Below are positions 25,753 to 35,341 of a stretch of DNA of 64,000 nucleotides, piece by piece. The position numbers were made by a program, and so were the translations under genes. Every line of letters starts with the position of its first letter. Position 1 is the first letter of the stretch. Under the pieces are notes generated by a model. It did no database searches and was not told the origin of the DNA. It saw only the letters and a list, made by a program, of their open reading frames with translations. This DNA comes from Acidobacterium sp. (GTDB lineage: Bacteria; Acidobacteriota; Vicinamibacteria; Vicinamibacterales; UBA2999): positions 98,782 to 162,781 of the forward strand of contig NSIL01000006.1 of the NCBI GenBank assembly GCA_002737365.1, written 5' to 3'.

Positions 25753-27185
25753 GGCGCCACAACCGCCTGCTGGTCGCCTTCCACGTTGGCACCGATGCGG
25801 TGATGGCGATGATGGCCTTTCTGCTCGCCTACGTGCTGCGCTTCGAGTCGGGCTTGTTCGAAATCACGCGCGGCCAGCCACCCATCGAGCAGTACTTCAG
25901 CGTGCTGCCGTTCGTCGCGCTGGTGGTGCCGCTCGGCTTCCACTTCCAGGGTCTCTATCGCCTGCGCCGCGGCCGCTCGCGCATCGACGATTTCTTCAAC
26001 GTGCTGGTCGGCAGCATCTTCGCGGTGGTGCTCGGCATTGTCAGCACGCTTTACTTCCAGGCCTATTACGCCTCGGATGGGCAACGCGAGATCGGGGCCT
26101 TCGCCGTGTCGCGGCTGGTGTGGGGCCTGTTTCTGGCCGGCAACATCGCGTGTGGGTATCTGTCGCGCAAGTTCATTCGCGAAGCGCTGGAACGGCGCTG
26201 GCTGGCGGGGGTCGGCCTGCGGCGTATTCTGATTGCTGGCGCCGGCGAACTGGGCCGCGTCGTCGCCGACCGCATGCTCGAGCATCGTGAGCTCGGCTAC
26301 CAACTGGTCGGCTTCGTGGACGACAAGGCCGGCGGCGATCACCTGGGTTATCGGGGCCTGCCGCTGCTCGGTTCATTGAGCGAGGCGGCGGCGATTGTCG
26401 CCAACGAGAAGATCGATGACCTGTATGTCGCGCTGCCCCTCGAAGAACACATGAAGCTGCTCGACCTGGTCGAGTCGACCAGCCGTGAGGGCGTCGACGT
26501 CAAGGTCGTGCCGGACCTGCTGCAATTCATCGCCTTGCGCGCGCGCCTTGAGGACCTCGATGGCGTGCCCGTCATCAACCTGAACGACGTGCCCATGCAG
26601 GGGGTGAGCGCCTTCATCAAGCGGTCGCTCGACATCCTGATTTCGATGGGCGCCCTGGCGGCCATGGCGCTGCCCGGCCTGCTGATCTCATGGCTGATCA
26701 AGCGCAATTCGCCCGGCCCGGTGTTCTACACCCAGGAGCGCATGGGTCTCGACGGCAAGCAGTTTCAGGTCTATAAATTCCGCACCATGCCGATCGACGC
26801 CGAACGTGAAGGCCCGGTGTGGTCTGACGAGAACGACCCGCGCGCCACCGGCATTGGCGCCTGGCTGCGCGCGCACGATCTGGACGAGTGGCCGCAGTTC
26901 TGGAACGTGCTGGTCGGCGAGATGTCGATTGTCGGCCCGCGGCCGGAGCGGCCGTTCTTCGTCGAGCAGTTCAAGCACCGGATCCCGCAATACATGCTGC
27001 GCCACAAGGTCAAGGCCGGCATCACCGGCTGGGCCCAGGTCAACGGCTGGCGTGGCAACACCTCGCTCGAGAAACGCATCGAGTACGACCTGTATTACAT
27101 CGAGAACTGGTCGGTGACTCTCGACATCAAAATCATGTGGCTGACATTGATCCGCGTCCTGGCCCCTAATCGCGGAGCTGTGTAA
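25746..27185 (+). CDS. polyprenyl-phosphate sugar-1-phosphate transferase (WbaP/WcaJ type)
   Basis: This 479-residue initiating enzyme loads the first sugar phosphate, usually glucose or galactose, on undecaprenyl phosphate. Four helices in residues 10-130 precede a CoA-binding-like Rossmann domain ([19 protein letters not shown] near 155), a further membrane segment near 300 and the C-terminal catalytic domain with [33 protein letters not shown] and [13 protein letters not shown]. The start at 25746 overlaps the preceding gene by 7 bases. It makes this cluster a complete initiation-plus-elongation set for a surface glycan; flippase and polymerase are not in the window. Confidence 0.93.
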   Translation: MVRRHNRLLVAFHVGTDAVMAMMAFLLAYVLRFESGLFEITRGQPPIEQYFSVLPFVALVVPLGFHFQGLYRLRRGRSRIDDFFNVLVGSIFAVVLGIVSTLYFQAYYASDGQREIGAFAVSRLVWGLFLAGNIACGYLSRKFIREALERRWLAGVGLRRILIAGAGELGRVVADRMLEHRELGYQLVGFVDDKAGGDHLGYRGLPLLGSLSEAAAIVANEKIDDLYVALPLEEHMKLLDLVESTSREGVDVKVVPDLLQFIALRARLEDLDGVPVINLNDVPMQGVSAFIKRSLDILISMGALAAMALPGLLISWLIKRNSPGPVFYTQERMGLDGKQFQVYKFRTMPIDAEREGPVWSDENDPRATGIGAWLRAHDLDEWPQFWNVLVGEMSIVGPRPERPFFVEQFKHRIPQYMLRHKVKAGITGWAQVNGWRGNTSLEKRIEYDLYYIENWSVTLDIKIMWLTLIRVLAPNRGAV

Positions 27186-27186
27186 C

Positions 27187-28125
27187 GTGCCGAGAGTTGT
27201 CATTACCGGCGCCGCCGGGTTCATCGGGTCGCACCTGTCGGAAGCGCTGCTCGACCGCGGCTTCTCGGTCGTCGGCATCGACAACCTGCTGACCGGCGAC
27301 CTCGCCAACATCGCGCACCTGCGCGATCGCGACTTCCAGTTCATTCGCCACGATGTCACCAATTACATCGATGTCGATGGTCCGGTGGACTACGTGCTGC
27401 ATTGGGCCAGCCCGGCCAGCCCGATCGACTACCTGGAACTCCCCATCCCGACGCTGAAGGTCGGCGCGCTCGGCACGCACAAGGCGCTTGGCCTGGCCAA
27501 GGCCAAGGGCGCGACGTTCATGATTGCCTCGACCTCGGAGGTTTACGGCGATCCACTGGAGCATCCGCAGAAGGAAACCTACTGGGGCAACGTCAACCCG
27601 ATTGGCCCACGCGGCGTCTACGACGAGGCCAAGCGCTTCGCCGAGGCGATGACGGCCGCCTACCATCGCTATCACGGCCTCGACGCCAAGATCGTCCGCA
27701 TCTTCAATACCTACGGTCCGCGCATGCGCATCCGTGACGGCCGGGCGGTGCCGGCGTTCATGTCGCAGGCGCTGCTGAATCAGGACGTCACGGTCTTTGG
27801 CGACGGCAGCCAGACGCGCAGCTTCTGCTACATCAGCGACCTGGTCGACGGCCTGATTCGCCTGATGCTGTCAAAGGAAAACGACCCGATCAATATCGGC
27901 AACCCGCAGGAGATGACGATCGAGCAGATCGCGCGCCAGATCATTGCGATGACCGGCTCGACCAGCAAGATCATCTACAAGCCGCTGCCGACCGACGATC
28001 CCAAAGTGCGGCAGCCGGACATCACGCGGGCGCGCACGTTGCTGGGCTGGGAGCCCAAGGTGTCGCTCGAGGAAGGCCTGGGCAAGACCATCGATTACTG
28101 CCGGGCAAAGGTCCTGGGTTCCTAG
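27187..28125 (+). CDS. NAD-dependent epimerase, probable UDP-glucuronate decarboxylase (UDP-xylose synthase)
   Basis: The 312-residue enzyme starts at GTG with [44 protein letters not shown] (catalytic Tyr and Lys) and NIGNPQEMT are characteristic of UXS, which converts UDP-glucuronate to UDP-xylose with loss of CO2. With ugd at the other end of the region, the pathway UDP-glucose to UDP-glucuronate to UDP-xylose is complete, suggesting a xylose-containing glycan. It starts one base after the sugar transferase stop. Confidence 0.88.
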   Translation: MPRVVITGAAGFIGSHLSEALLDRGFSVVGIDNLLTGDLANIAHLRDRDFQFIRHDVTNYIDVDGPVDYVLHWASPASPIDYLELPIPTLKVGALGTHKALGLAKAKGATFMIASTSEVYGDPLEHPQKETYWGNVNPIGPRGVYDEAKRFAEAMTAAYHRYHGLDAKIVRIFNTYGPRMRIRDGRAVPAFMSQALLNQDVTVFGDGSQTRSFCYISDLVDGLIRLMLSKENDPINIGNPQEMTIEQIARQIIAMTGSTSKIIYKPLPTDDPKVRQPDITRARTLLGWEPKVSLEEGLGKTIDYCRAKVLGS

Positions 28126-29430
28126 TTGCCATTCACCTCGCTCGGGCTCGGCGCGAAGATCACCACCGCGCTCACGGAACAGGGCTACGTCGAACCCACC
28201 CCGATTCAGGCCAAGGCCATCCCCGTCATTCTCGAAGGCCGCGACATCATTGGCGTGGCCCAGACCGGCACCGGCAAGACCGCCGCGTTCGTGTTGCCGT
28301 TGCTCGAACGGTTGAGCGCGTCACCCTCGCAGAAGCACATGCGCGCGCTGGTGGTGGCGCCGACCCGCGAGCTGGTGGCACAAATCGAGGAGAACATCCG
28401 CGCCTACGGGCGTCACCTGCAATTGCGCTACGCCACCATCTTCGGCGGCGTCGGTGAAGGTCCGCAGATTCAGGCCTTGCACCGGGGTGTCGACATCGCG
28501 GTGGCGACCCCAGGCCGCTTGCTCGACCTGATGCAGCAGCGACACGTCAGCTTCGCCAACCTACAGGTCCTGGTGCTCGACGAAGCTGACCGTATGCTCG
28601 ACATGGGCTTCCTGCCGCCCATCCGCAAAATCGTCGCGGCGACGCCCACGGTGCGGCAGACTTTGCTGTTTTCGGCGACGCTGTCGAAAGAGATCGAGGC
28701 GGTCTCCAAGGAGTTTCTGAAAACGCCCGTGCTGGTGGAAATCGGCGCACGCTCGACCCCGGTGGAAGCAGTGGCCCAGTGGATCGTCGAGGTGTCACAG
28801 GCCGCCAAGGTGCCGGCACTGGTCCATCTGCTCAAGGACGCCGCTCTCGAGTCGGTGCTGGTCTTCTCGCGCACCAAGCACGGCGCCGATCGCATCGCTC
28901 GAAAGCTCGAAGACGCCGGCATCCGCTGCGCGACCTTGCACTCGAACCGCACGCAGGGCCAGCGCATCCTCGCCCTCAAGCGCTTCAAGTCCGGCGAGGT
29001 ACGCTGCCTGGTCGCCACCGACATCGCCGCGCGCGGCATCGACGTCGACGGCATCTCCCACGTCATCAACTACGACTTCCCGCCACAGCCTGAAGACTAC
29101 GTGCATCGCATTGGCCGCACCGGCCGCGCGCAGGCCGTCGGCGACGCCATCAGCTTTGTCTCACACGACGAGATGGACGACCTGCGCCGGCTCGAGCGCT
29201 TTCTCGGTCGCGGCATCACGCGACGTAAGCTCGAAGGGTTTGTCGCGAACACGCCTCACCCAACGCCGTCTGCGGATCGAGCGCCAGGCACCGGACATCG
29301 GCCGCCCGGCGGTGGACGGTCGCACGCGCGCCCCGGTGGTCATCGGCCTGGTGGTGCCGCTGGTGGTTCGTGGCGGCCGCGTGGACCAGGCGGCCAGCGC
29401 AGCGGGCCGCCGCGGCGCGGACGAACGTAG
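28126..29430 (+). CDS. DEAD-box RNA helicase (RhlE-like)
   Basis: The ATP-dependent RNA helicase has the Q motif (EPTPIQAKAI), Walker A AQTGTGKT, DEAD in VLDEADRML, SAT in FSATLS, and HRIGRTGRA in the second RecA domain. The last 70 residues are Pro/Gly/Arg-rich with RGG-like patches, probably an RNA-binding tail. It starts with TTG directly after the previous stop (no gap), so it may be read as the last gene of the glycan operon. Roles in ribosome assembly or RNA decay are inferred from the family. Confidence 0.9.
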   Translation: MPFTSLGLGAKITTALTEQGYVEPTPIQAKAIPVILEGRDIIGVAQTGTGKTAAFVLPLLERLSASPSQKHMRALVVAPTRELVAQIEENIRAYGRHLQLRYATIFGGVGEGPQIQALHRGVDIAVATPGRLLDLMQQRHVSFANLQVLVLDEADRMLDMGFLPPIRKIVAATPTVRQTLLFSATLSKEIEAVSKEFLKTPVLVEIGARSTPVEAVAQWIVEVSQAAKVPALVHLLKDAALESVLVFSRTKHGADRIARKLEDAGIRCATLHSNRTQGQRILALKRFKSGEVRCLVATDIAARGIDVDGISHVINYDFPPQPEDYVHRIGRTGRAQAVGDAISFVSHDEMDDLRRLERFLGRGITRRKLEGFVANTPHPTPSADRAPGTGHRPPGGGRSHARPGGHRPGGAAGGSWRPRGPGGQRSGPPRRGRT

Positions 29431-29443
29431 GCGAGGCGCCTAC
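29427..29443. terminator. bidirectional hairpin formed by two convergent stop codons
   Basis: GTAGGCG (29427-29433) and CGCCTAC (29437-29443) are perfect 7-bp arms around a 3-base loop. The helicase stop TAG (29428-29430) lies in the left arm and the pgsA stop (29440-29442) in the right arm. TTGTT follows on the plus strand. It can end transcripts from both sides. Confidence 0.6.
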
Positions 29444-29997
29444 TTGTTGATGATTCGCGCGAGGCGCCACACGTAATCCACCCACGACGCGATGGTCACG
29501 ACAAATGACGTCCAGATCGCTACGTCGACCCATACCGAGAAATGGCCACGGTAGTTGAAGTACATCACCACCACGCACGACAGCACGAAGATGGCGGTCG
29601 CCAGCTTGCCCAGTGGTGACGGGCGAAACGTGCGGGGGCCAATCGCCAGATTGACGATCGCGACGGTCAGCAGGATGCCGACATCGCGGCTGATCACCGT
29701 GACGGTGAGCCACAAGGGCAGGCGATTGACGAGGCCGATGTTCGGCAACGTCAGCACGATGAAGGTGGCGCCGATCAGCAACTTGTCGGCAATCGGATCG
29801 AGCCACGCGCCCAGGTCGGTCTTGCCGCTGGTCTTGCGCGCGGCGAAGCCGTCGAGCAGGTCGGTAATGCCCGCGAACATGAACGTCATCAGGGCCCAGC
29901 CGGACTTTCCGTACAGAGTCAGCAGGACGAACACCGGGACCAGCAGGATCCGCAGGATGGTGAGCTGATTCGCCAGCGTGAAGACCTGGGTGCTCAT
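29440..29997 (-). CDS. pgsA: CDP-diacylglycerol-glycerol-3-phosphate 3-phosphatidyltransferase
   Basis: The 185-residue membrane enzyme belongs to the CDP-alcohol phosphatidyltransferases: the signature DG-x2-AR-x8-G-x3-D-x3-D is visible in DLLDGFAARKTSGKTDLGAWLDPIADK-type spacing around residues 45-70. It makes phosphatidylglycerol phosphate, the precursor of phosphatidylglycerol and cardiolipin. Six hydrophobic segments fit. Its ATG overlaps the TGA of the TPR/SLH gene. Confidence 0.9.
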   Translation of the reverse strand: MSTQVFTLANQLTILRILLVPVFVLLTLYGKSGWALMTFMFAGITDLLDGFAARKTSGKTDLGAWLDPIADKLLIGATFIVLTLPNIGLVNRLPLWLTVTVISRDVGILLTVAIVNLAIGPRTFRPSPLGKLATAIFVLSCVVVMYFNYRGHFSVWVDVAIWTSFVVTIASWVDYVWRLARIINK

Positions 29998-31337
29998 GGC
30001 CGGGCCAGGGCCTCGAGGCGGCTGATGATCTCAATCGCTTCCGCGCCGGTCACGTTGCGCAACAGGTCGAAGTTGCCGGCGTTCAGGAGCATGACCCCGG
30101 CCGCCACGGCCTGCGACACATACCGGTAGCTGAGGTGTCCGACCGGCACGTCGTTCACGGCGGCCGTGGTCGCGTCCCACTTCTTGGCCAGGCCCGGCTT
30201 GGCCGCGCCAATCAAGCCCAGCAAGCGAGACACCGTCAATGCCAGTTCACCGCGACGGACGCGCAACCCAGGTTGAAACTCGTAGGTGGGCAGCGGCTCC
30301 ATGATGCCGGCGCCGGCCACCGCGTTGATCCACGCCTGCGCCCAATGGCCACGAATGTCGGTGATGATCAACTGACGCGGTCGCGCACGAGCGACGAGCG
30401 CCTCCAGCCGAATCCCAATCAGGGCGGCGATCTCACCACGCGCGACCCCGGCGTTGCCGGGAATGGCACGATACTGGGCCGGTAACTTCAGCAGCGCCGC
30501 CCGAGCCCGCACTCGAGCCACGGCGCCCTCGGGCACTTCGGCCGGGTCGAGCGCGCGGCTGCGCTCATACGCCGACAACGCCCCCACCACATCGCCGTTC
30601 CCCTCCAGCAATCCGCCAATTGCAGCCCACGAGCGCGCGTCGGCGGCGTCGAGCTCGACGGCCTTGCGGTAGTCATCGAGCGCAGCCACGGGATCGCCAG
30701 CCCGCTGCAGCACCACGGCCAGCTCACGGTACAGAAATGCCGAGTCCGGCGAGGCGGCAATCGCCTGCTGATACGCCGCCTTCGCCTCGTCCCAGCGCTG
30801 GCCCTCGGTCGCCGACTTGGCGCGAGTGAGCATGTCCTGCGTGGCACGGAATCGCAGGACATCCACGCGAGACTTGAGGTCGGTCAGGGAGGCGTCCTTC
30901 GCGAGCGCCGTCTCGAAGCTCGCCAGCGCCTCGCCGACGCGGTCCAATTGAAGCAGTGCCTGCCCGCGACCGACCAACGCCGGAACATAGGCGGCGTCAC
31001 CAACCAGGGCCCGCTCGAACCGTACCAGGGCGTCGGTTTCGTTGCCGCGCGCAAGCCAGACATAGGCCAGCGCCGCGTCGGCGGGAAAGAATGCCGCTTG
31101 TTGTTTGAGCGCGGCCGCGAACTCGCGCTCGGCATTGCGCAGGTCGCCCAGTTGCAGGTACTGCCAACCGCGGTCAAGGCGCGCCGCCTGCGCCGACAGC
31201 GTGCCGTCAGGCGCCGCGGGAAACATGAACTCCGGATGCTTGGGCGCACCGACGACCGCTGGTGGCGCTTTCGGCGCACAGGCGCCGATCGCCAGGACCG
31301 ACAGACACGTCGACCACAACAGCAGGCGTCTAAGCAC
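29994..31337 (-). CDS. lipoprotein with TPR repeats and C-terminal SLH domains
   Basis: The 447-residue protein starts MLRRLLLWSTCLSVLAIGAC, a lipoprotein signal with the cysteine at about residue 20. Residues 50-270 hold five to six TPR repeats (RGWQYLQLGDLRNAE, RGQALLQLDRVGEALA, YRELAVVLQRAGDPVAA). The C-terminal part contains SLH-like stretches (ITDIRGHWAQAWINAVAGAGIM, FQPGLRVRRGELALTVSRLL). SLH domains in Gram-negatives usually bind peptidoglycan, so it may link outer membrane and wall. It overlaps hflX upstream by 8 bases and pgsA downstream by 4. Confidence 0.82.
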   Translation of the reverse strand: MLRRLLLWSTCLSVLAIGACAPKAPPAVVGAPKHPEFMFPAAPDGTLSAQAARLDRGWQYLQLGDLRNAEREFAAALKQQAAFFPADAALAYVWLARGNETDALVRFERALVGDAAYVPALVGRGQALLQLDRVGEALASFETALAKDASLTDLKSRVDVLRFRATQDMLTRAKSATEGQRWDEAKAAYQQAIAASPDSAFLYRELAVVLQRAGDPVAALDDYRKAVELDAADARSWAAIGGLLEGNGDVVGALSAYERSRALDPAEVPEGAVARVRARAALLKLPAQYRAIPGNAGVARGEIAALIGIRLEALVARARPRQLIITDIRGHWAQAWINAVAGAGIMEPLPTYEFQPGLRVRRGELALTVSRLLGLIGAAKPGLAKKWDATTAAVNDVPVGHLSYRYVSQAVAAGVMLLNAGNFDLLRNVTGAEAIEIISRLEALARP

Positions 31338-32631
31338 GACGGCCTCTCACCGTTGGCACCGCCGGAGTGGCCATCCCGACCTTGGGCAACAGCCGGCGTG
31401 GCAGGTCGATCTCCAGGGTCGCGTAATCGCCCATGGTGGCGTGACTGTGGACCGTGGCATGACGATAGACCCACGCGAGACGCCCGGCCTGGGCTGGATC
31501 AGAAAGGTCGAGGTCGAGCGTGACCCGCTGCTGGTCAAGCGCAAGGCGCGAGGCAACACTCTCGAGCAGCTCAGCGCAGCCCTGGCCGGTGACGGCGGAA
31601 ATTAACAACGACGAGGGATCGGCGGCCTGCACCCGCCGTCGCTCATCCGGTGAGAGTTGATCCACCTTGTTGTAGATCTCGATCCGCGGCACGAGGTGGG
31701 CGCCCACCTCCTCGAGCACCCGCGTCACGGCCGCCATGTGCCGTTCGCGTTCCGGGTTGGCCGCATCGATGACGTGGAGCACCAGGTCAGCGTCGGCGGT
31801 TTCCTCGAGCGTGGCTCGAAAGGCGGCCACGAGCGTGTGCGGCAGACGATCGATGAAACCGACGGTATCGCTGACCAGCAGCTCACGTCGATCGGGCAAC
31901 GAGACGCGGCGCACCAACGGATCGAGGGTCACGAACAGCGCGTCCGAGGCCTCGGCGTTGGACTTGGTCAACCGATTGAACAGCGTCGTCTTGCCGGCAT
32001 TGGTGTAGCCGACCAGCGCGACGGTCGGGGCATCCATTTTGTGGCGCCGTTCGCGCAACTGCGTACGCCGGCGACGGACCACGTCGATCTCGTCGGAGAG
32101 CACCTTCATGCGGACCCGAATACGCCGGCGATCCGCTTCCAGCTTGGTCTCGCCTGGCCCCCTCGTGCCGATGCCGCCGCCCTGCTGCGACAATCCCACA
32201 CTCGCGCCGATCAGCCGCGGCAACAGGTACTTGAGCTGTGCCAGCTCGACCTGCAGCTTGCCTTCGCGGGTGCGCGCCCGCCTCGCAAAGATGTCGAGAA
32301 TCAGCTGGGTGCGATCGACGACCTTACGATCGAGCCGCTTGGTGAGCTCGCGCAATTGGGCCGGCGACAGCTCGTTGTCGAAGATGACGACGTCGGCGTC
32401 GGCCTCTGAGGCGGCCGCCGCCAGCACGTCGACCTTGCCGCTGCCGAGAAACGTCGCGGAGTCGGGTTTGGGGCGCTCCTGGAGGACGCGTAGCACCACG
32501 CGCGCGCCCGCCGCCTCGGCGAGGCCGCCCAGCTCTTCCAGCGAATGTTCGGCGTCAATCCGCCGCGCGCCGCCGGTGACCAGGCCAACGAGCGCCACCC
32601 GCTCCACCAGCACTGGACGCCGTGTACTCAT
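31330..32631 (-). CDS. hflX: ribosome-associated GTPase HflX
   Basis: HflX splits stalled ribosomes. The 433-residue protein has the N-terminal HflX domain with ATFLGSGKV and DNELSPAQLREL, the glycine-rich GGIGTRGPGETKLE, and the G domain with GYTNAGKTTLFN, DTVGFIDRLPH and NKVD. I set the start at ATG 32631 (MSTRRPVLVERVALVG), where family homology begins; the open frame continues upstream only because it runs antisense to the antiporter gene. Confidence 0.94.
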   Translation of the reverse strand: MSTRRPVLVERVALVGLVTGGARRIDAEHSLEELGGLAEAAGARVVLRVLQERPKPDSATFLGSGKVDVLAAAASEADADVVIFDNELSPAQLRELTKRLDRKVVDRTQLILDIFARRARTREGKLQVELAQLKYLLPRLIGASVGLSQQGGGIGTRGPGETKLEADRRRIRVRMKVLSDEIDVVRRRRTQLRERRHKMDAPTVALVGYTNAGKTTLFNRLTKSNAEASDALFVTLDPLVRRVSLPDRRELLVSDTVGFIDRLPHTLVAAFRATLEETADADLVLHVIDAANPERERHMAAVTRVLEEVGAHLVPRIEIYNKVDQLSPDERRRVQAADPSSLLISAVTGQGCAELLESVASRLALDQQRVTLDLDLSDPAQAGRLAWVYRHATVHSHATMGDYATLEIDLPRRLLPKVGMATPAVPTVRGRRA

Positions 32632-32657
32632 CTGCTTTTCGATTTTACTCCAACATC

Positions 32658-32663
32658 TATAAT
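32658..32663 (+). promoter_or_regulatory. perfect -10 hexamer for the antiporter gene
   Basis: TATAAT ends 10 bases before the ATG at 32674, in a 42-base divergent region shared with hflX. There is no ribosome-binding site between them, so the predicted transcript has a leader of only a few bases. The -35 is weak. Confidence 0.55.
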
Positions 32664-32673
32664 CGGGACGCGC

Positions 32674-34110
32674 ATGCATGAACTTGCCTCGCCGTTTCCA
32701 ACGCCGCTCGGGTCCTACCCGGCCATCGCCGGTCAGACGCTCTGGCAGTTGCTCGCCACTCGCATCGAGGCCGATCCGTTCAATGCCGTCGCGACCGCGA
32801 TCTTCGTCCTGGCCGTGAGCCACACCTTTGTGGCCGCGCGCTTCACCGCCGCGTCCCACCACGTCCAGGCGCGTCACGACGCGGCGGCCGCGGCGGCGGG
32901 GCGGCCGTTGCGACCCGGCGTGGCGGCCGAACTGCTCCACTTCCTGGGTGAGATCGAGGTGGTCTTCGCGATCTGGGCCCTGCCGTTGATCGGCGCGATC
33001 GCCGCATCCCGGGACTGGCACACGGCCGTCGCGTACCTCAACAACACGGTCAGCTATGCCGAGCCGCTGTTTGTCTTGGTGATCATGGCATTGGCCTCGA
33101 CGCGGCCAGTGCTGCATCTCGCTGAAGGGATCCTGCAGCGCCTCGCCCAGTTGGGCCGCGGCACGCCGATGGCGTGGTGGATCACGATCCTGATCGTCGC
33201 GCCATTGTTGGGATCGTTGATCACCGAAGCCGCAGCGATGACGATTGCCGCCCTGCTGCTGGCGCAGAAATTTTTCGACCGGCAACCATCGCTGAAGTTG
33301 CGCTACGCCACGCTGGGACTGCTGTTCGTGAACGTGTCGATCGGTGGCACCCTGACACACTTCGCGGCGCCGCCGGTGCTGATGGTCGCTGGCCCGTGGG
33401 GATGGGACACGCCCTTCATGATCAACCACTTCGGCTGGCGCGCGGCGACGGCGATCGTGGTGTCCACACTTGGCTACGCGCTGCTGTTCAGGCGTGAGTT
33501 CGCCAGGCTGGCCACGCGACTGTCGCCGCCCGACATCGAACGGCCGGCCGAAGACGCCGTCGTCGGCTACTCGCTGCTGCCGGTGCCCTGGTGGGTCACG
33601 GTGGCGCACCTGGCCTTCATGGCCTGGTCGGTGGCCACCCTGCATTACCCGGCGCTGGTGATCGGCGGCTTCATGTTCTTCCTGGGTTTCGCCAAGGCCA
33701 CGTCGGCCTATCAGAGTGCAGTCGACATCAAGACTCCCCTGCTGGTCGGTTTGTTCCTCGCCGGCCTTGTCGTCCACGGCGGATTGCAGGCGTGGTGGAT
33801 CGCACCGGTACTGGCCAGCCTGAGCGAGGAACCGATGTTCTGGAGCGCGACCGTGCTGACGGCGTTCAACGACAACGCCTTGATTACGTATCTCTCGACG
33901 TTGGTGCCAAACCTGAGCGACGGCCTGAAGGCGGCGGTGGTCGAAGGCGCCGTCACCGGCGGTGGCTTGACGGTGATTGCCAACGCTCCCAACCCCGCGG
34001 GTCAAGCGCTGCTCGGCCGCTACTTCGACGGCGCCATCAGCCCCAGGGGCTTGTTGTTGGCCGCGGCCATCCCGACGCTGATCGCGGCGGCGATGTTCCG
34101 CTGGCTCTAG
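32674..34110 (+). CDS. putative Na+/H+ antiporter (Na_H_antiport_2-like)
   Basis: The 478-residue polytopic membrane protein has about 11-12 hydrophobic helices and resembles the putative Na+/H+ antiporter family of PF07399, with stretches LLGSLITEAAAMTIAALLLAQKFF, NVSIGGTLTHFAAPPVLMVA and FNDNALITYLSTLVP, where acidic and polar residues within helices could carry ions. The assignment is by remembered family resemblance. The gene is monocistronic, divergent from hflX and convergent with the MFS gene. Confidence 0.75.
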   Translation: MHELASPFPTPLGSYPAIAGQTLWQLLATRIEADPFNAVATAIFVLAVSHTFVAARFTAASHHVQARHDAAAAAAGRPLRPGVAAELLHFLGEIEVVFAIWALPLIGAIAASRDWHTAVAYLNNTVSYAEPLFVLVIMALASTRPVLHLAEGILQRLAQLGRGTPMAWWITILIVAPLLGSLITEAAAMTIAALLLAQKFFDRQPSLKLRYATLGLLFVNVSIGGTLTHFAAPPVLMVAGPWGWDTPFMINHFGWRAATAIVVSTLGYALLFRREFARLATRLSPPDIERPAEDAVVGYSLLPVPWWVTVAHLAFMAWSVATLHYPALVIGGFMFFLGFAKATSAYQSAVDIKTPLLVGLFLAGLVVHGGLQAWWIAPVLASLSEEPMFWSATVLTAFNDNALITYLSTLVPNLSDGLKAAVVEGAVTGGGLTVIANAPNPAGQALLGRYFDGAISPRGLLLAAAIPTLIAAAMFRWL

Positions 34111-34117
34111 GAGTTCG

Positions 34118-35341
34118 CTAACTGTCGGCCAACGGCGCCCCGGTTGACGGGGCTGCCGGCTCGGCGCGCAGACGACGGGCGACCAGCACGGCGAGGACAA
34201 TCAGCAGCGCCACATCGGCGACAAAGACAATGCGCAGTCCCGACCCGCCGATGAAGCCGGCGACCACCGGACTCACGGCCAGGCCGACCAGCGACGCCGT
34301 GGTCATGATGCCGAAGCCCGTGGCATGCGCGTCGGCGGGCAACAACGAGCCAGCCACCGAGTAGATCGTGGTCGTGGCGACACCAATCGCCAGTCCCACC
34401 GCCGACATCGACAGGCCCACGACCCACAGCGAGGGCGCCGCGACGATGGCGGCCATCGCGACGGCGGCCACCGCCGTGCCCGACACGATCACGTCTTTGG
34501 CAGACCGACGACCGAGCAGCCGTGGCGCCAGCTGGGAGCCGAATGCCGCCGATACCGCACCGAGCGAGAACAGGATGCCCGACACGATCGGGATGCGCTG
34601 CGGATCAATCCCGACCTGCGCCACAAACAGCGGCAACACCGGACCGAAGCTACGGTCGACCGTCTGCAAGCCGAAGATCACAAACAGAGCGAGCATAAAT
34701 CCGGGCAGGCGCAGCAGGTGCGAGAAGACCTCCCAGCCACCTCTGGCCTTCTCAGTGGCCGGCGGCCGCGGCGGATCCTGATAGAGCACCAGCACCAGCA
34801 CCAGCGCCGCCGCATAGAAGGCCGCCGCGAACAGGAACGAGTGGCGCAGACCCACCAGTGGCGCCAGCAGGCCGCCGATGACCGGTCCGATCGCCGGGCC
34901 GAGTCGATGACCGGTCTGCACGGCGCCAATCGCCCGCGCCATGCGATCGCGCGGCACTGACTGGGCGGCCATCGAAATGGTGAGCGCGCCGTAGCCGGCA
35001 AACACGCCAAGCAACGCGCGCAGGGCAAACAACTGCCACGGCGCCGTCACAAACGCCATGCCCGCCTTAGTGAGAATGAATGCGGTCAGCGACCGGATGA
35101 CCAGGACCTTGTTGCCGTACTTGTCGCCGACCCGGCCCCACAACGGCGCGCTGATCGCCGTGACGGTTGGGGTCGCCCCGAGGGTCAGGCCCGTCCACAT
35201 GGCAATTTCACCGAGGTCGGTGGTACCCAGTTCGGCGATGTAGAGCGGGAGAAACGGCATCACCAGCGTGAAGCCGGTGAAGCCAATGCCGCCAGCCGCC
35301 GCCGCGGCAAAGACGTTTCGCCGGGACTGTCGTTGGTCCAA
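34118..35341 (-). CDS. MFS transporter, drug efflux-like
   Basis: The 407-residue protein has 12 hydrophobic segments. The A-like motif GRVGDKYGNKVLVI after helix 2 and GPAIGPVIGGLLAPLVG in helix 5 (motif C) are typical of proton-driven drug antiporters of the DHA1 family. It begins at TTG right after the glpX stop, with no intervening base, so expression depends on the glpX transcript. The substrate is unknown. Confidence 0.85.
   Translation of the reverse strand: MDQRQSRRNVFAAAAAGGIGFTGFTLVMPFLPLYIAELGTTDLGEIAMWTGLTLGATPTVTAISAPLWGRVGDKYGNKVLVIRSLTAFILTKAGMAFVTAPWQLFALRALLGVFAGYGALTISMAAQSVPRDRMARAIGAVQTGHRLGPAIGPVIGGLLAPLVGLRHSFLFAAAFYAAALVLVLVLYQDPPRPPATEKARGGWEVFSHLLRLPGFMLALFVIFGLQTVDRSFGPVLPLFVAQVGIDPQRIPIVSGILFSLGAVSAAFGSQLAPRLLGRRSAKDVIVSGTAVAAVAMAAIVAAPSLWVVGLSMSAVGLAIGVATTTIYSVAGSLLPADAHATGFGIMTTASLVGLAVSPVVAGFIGGSGLRIVFVADVALLIVLAVLVARRLRAEPAAPSTGAPLADS

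Noticed and set aside
32632..34200. In-frame N-terminal extension of hflX to 956 residues
   Set aside because: It runs antisense through the antiporter gene, is rich in Arg/His/Gln and lacks family similarity; HflX starts at 32631.
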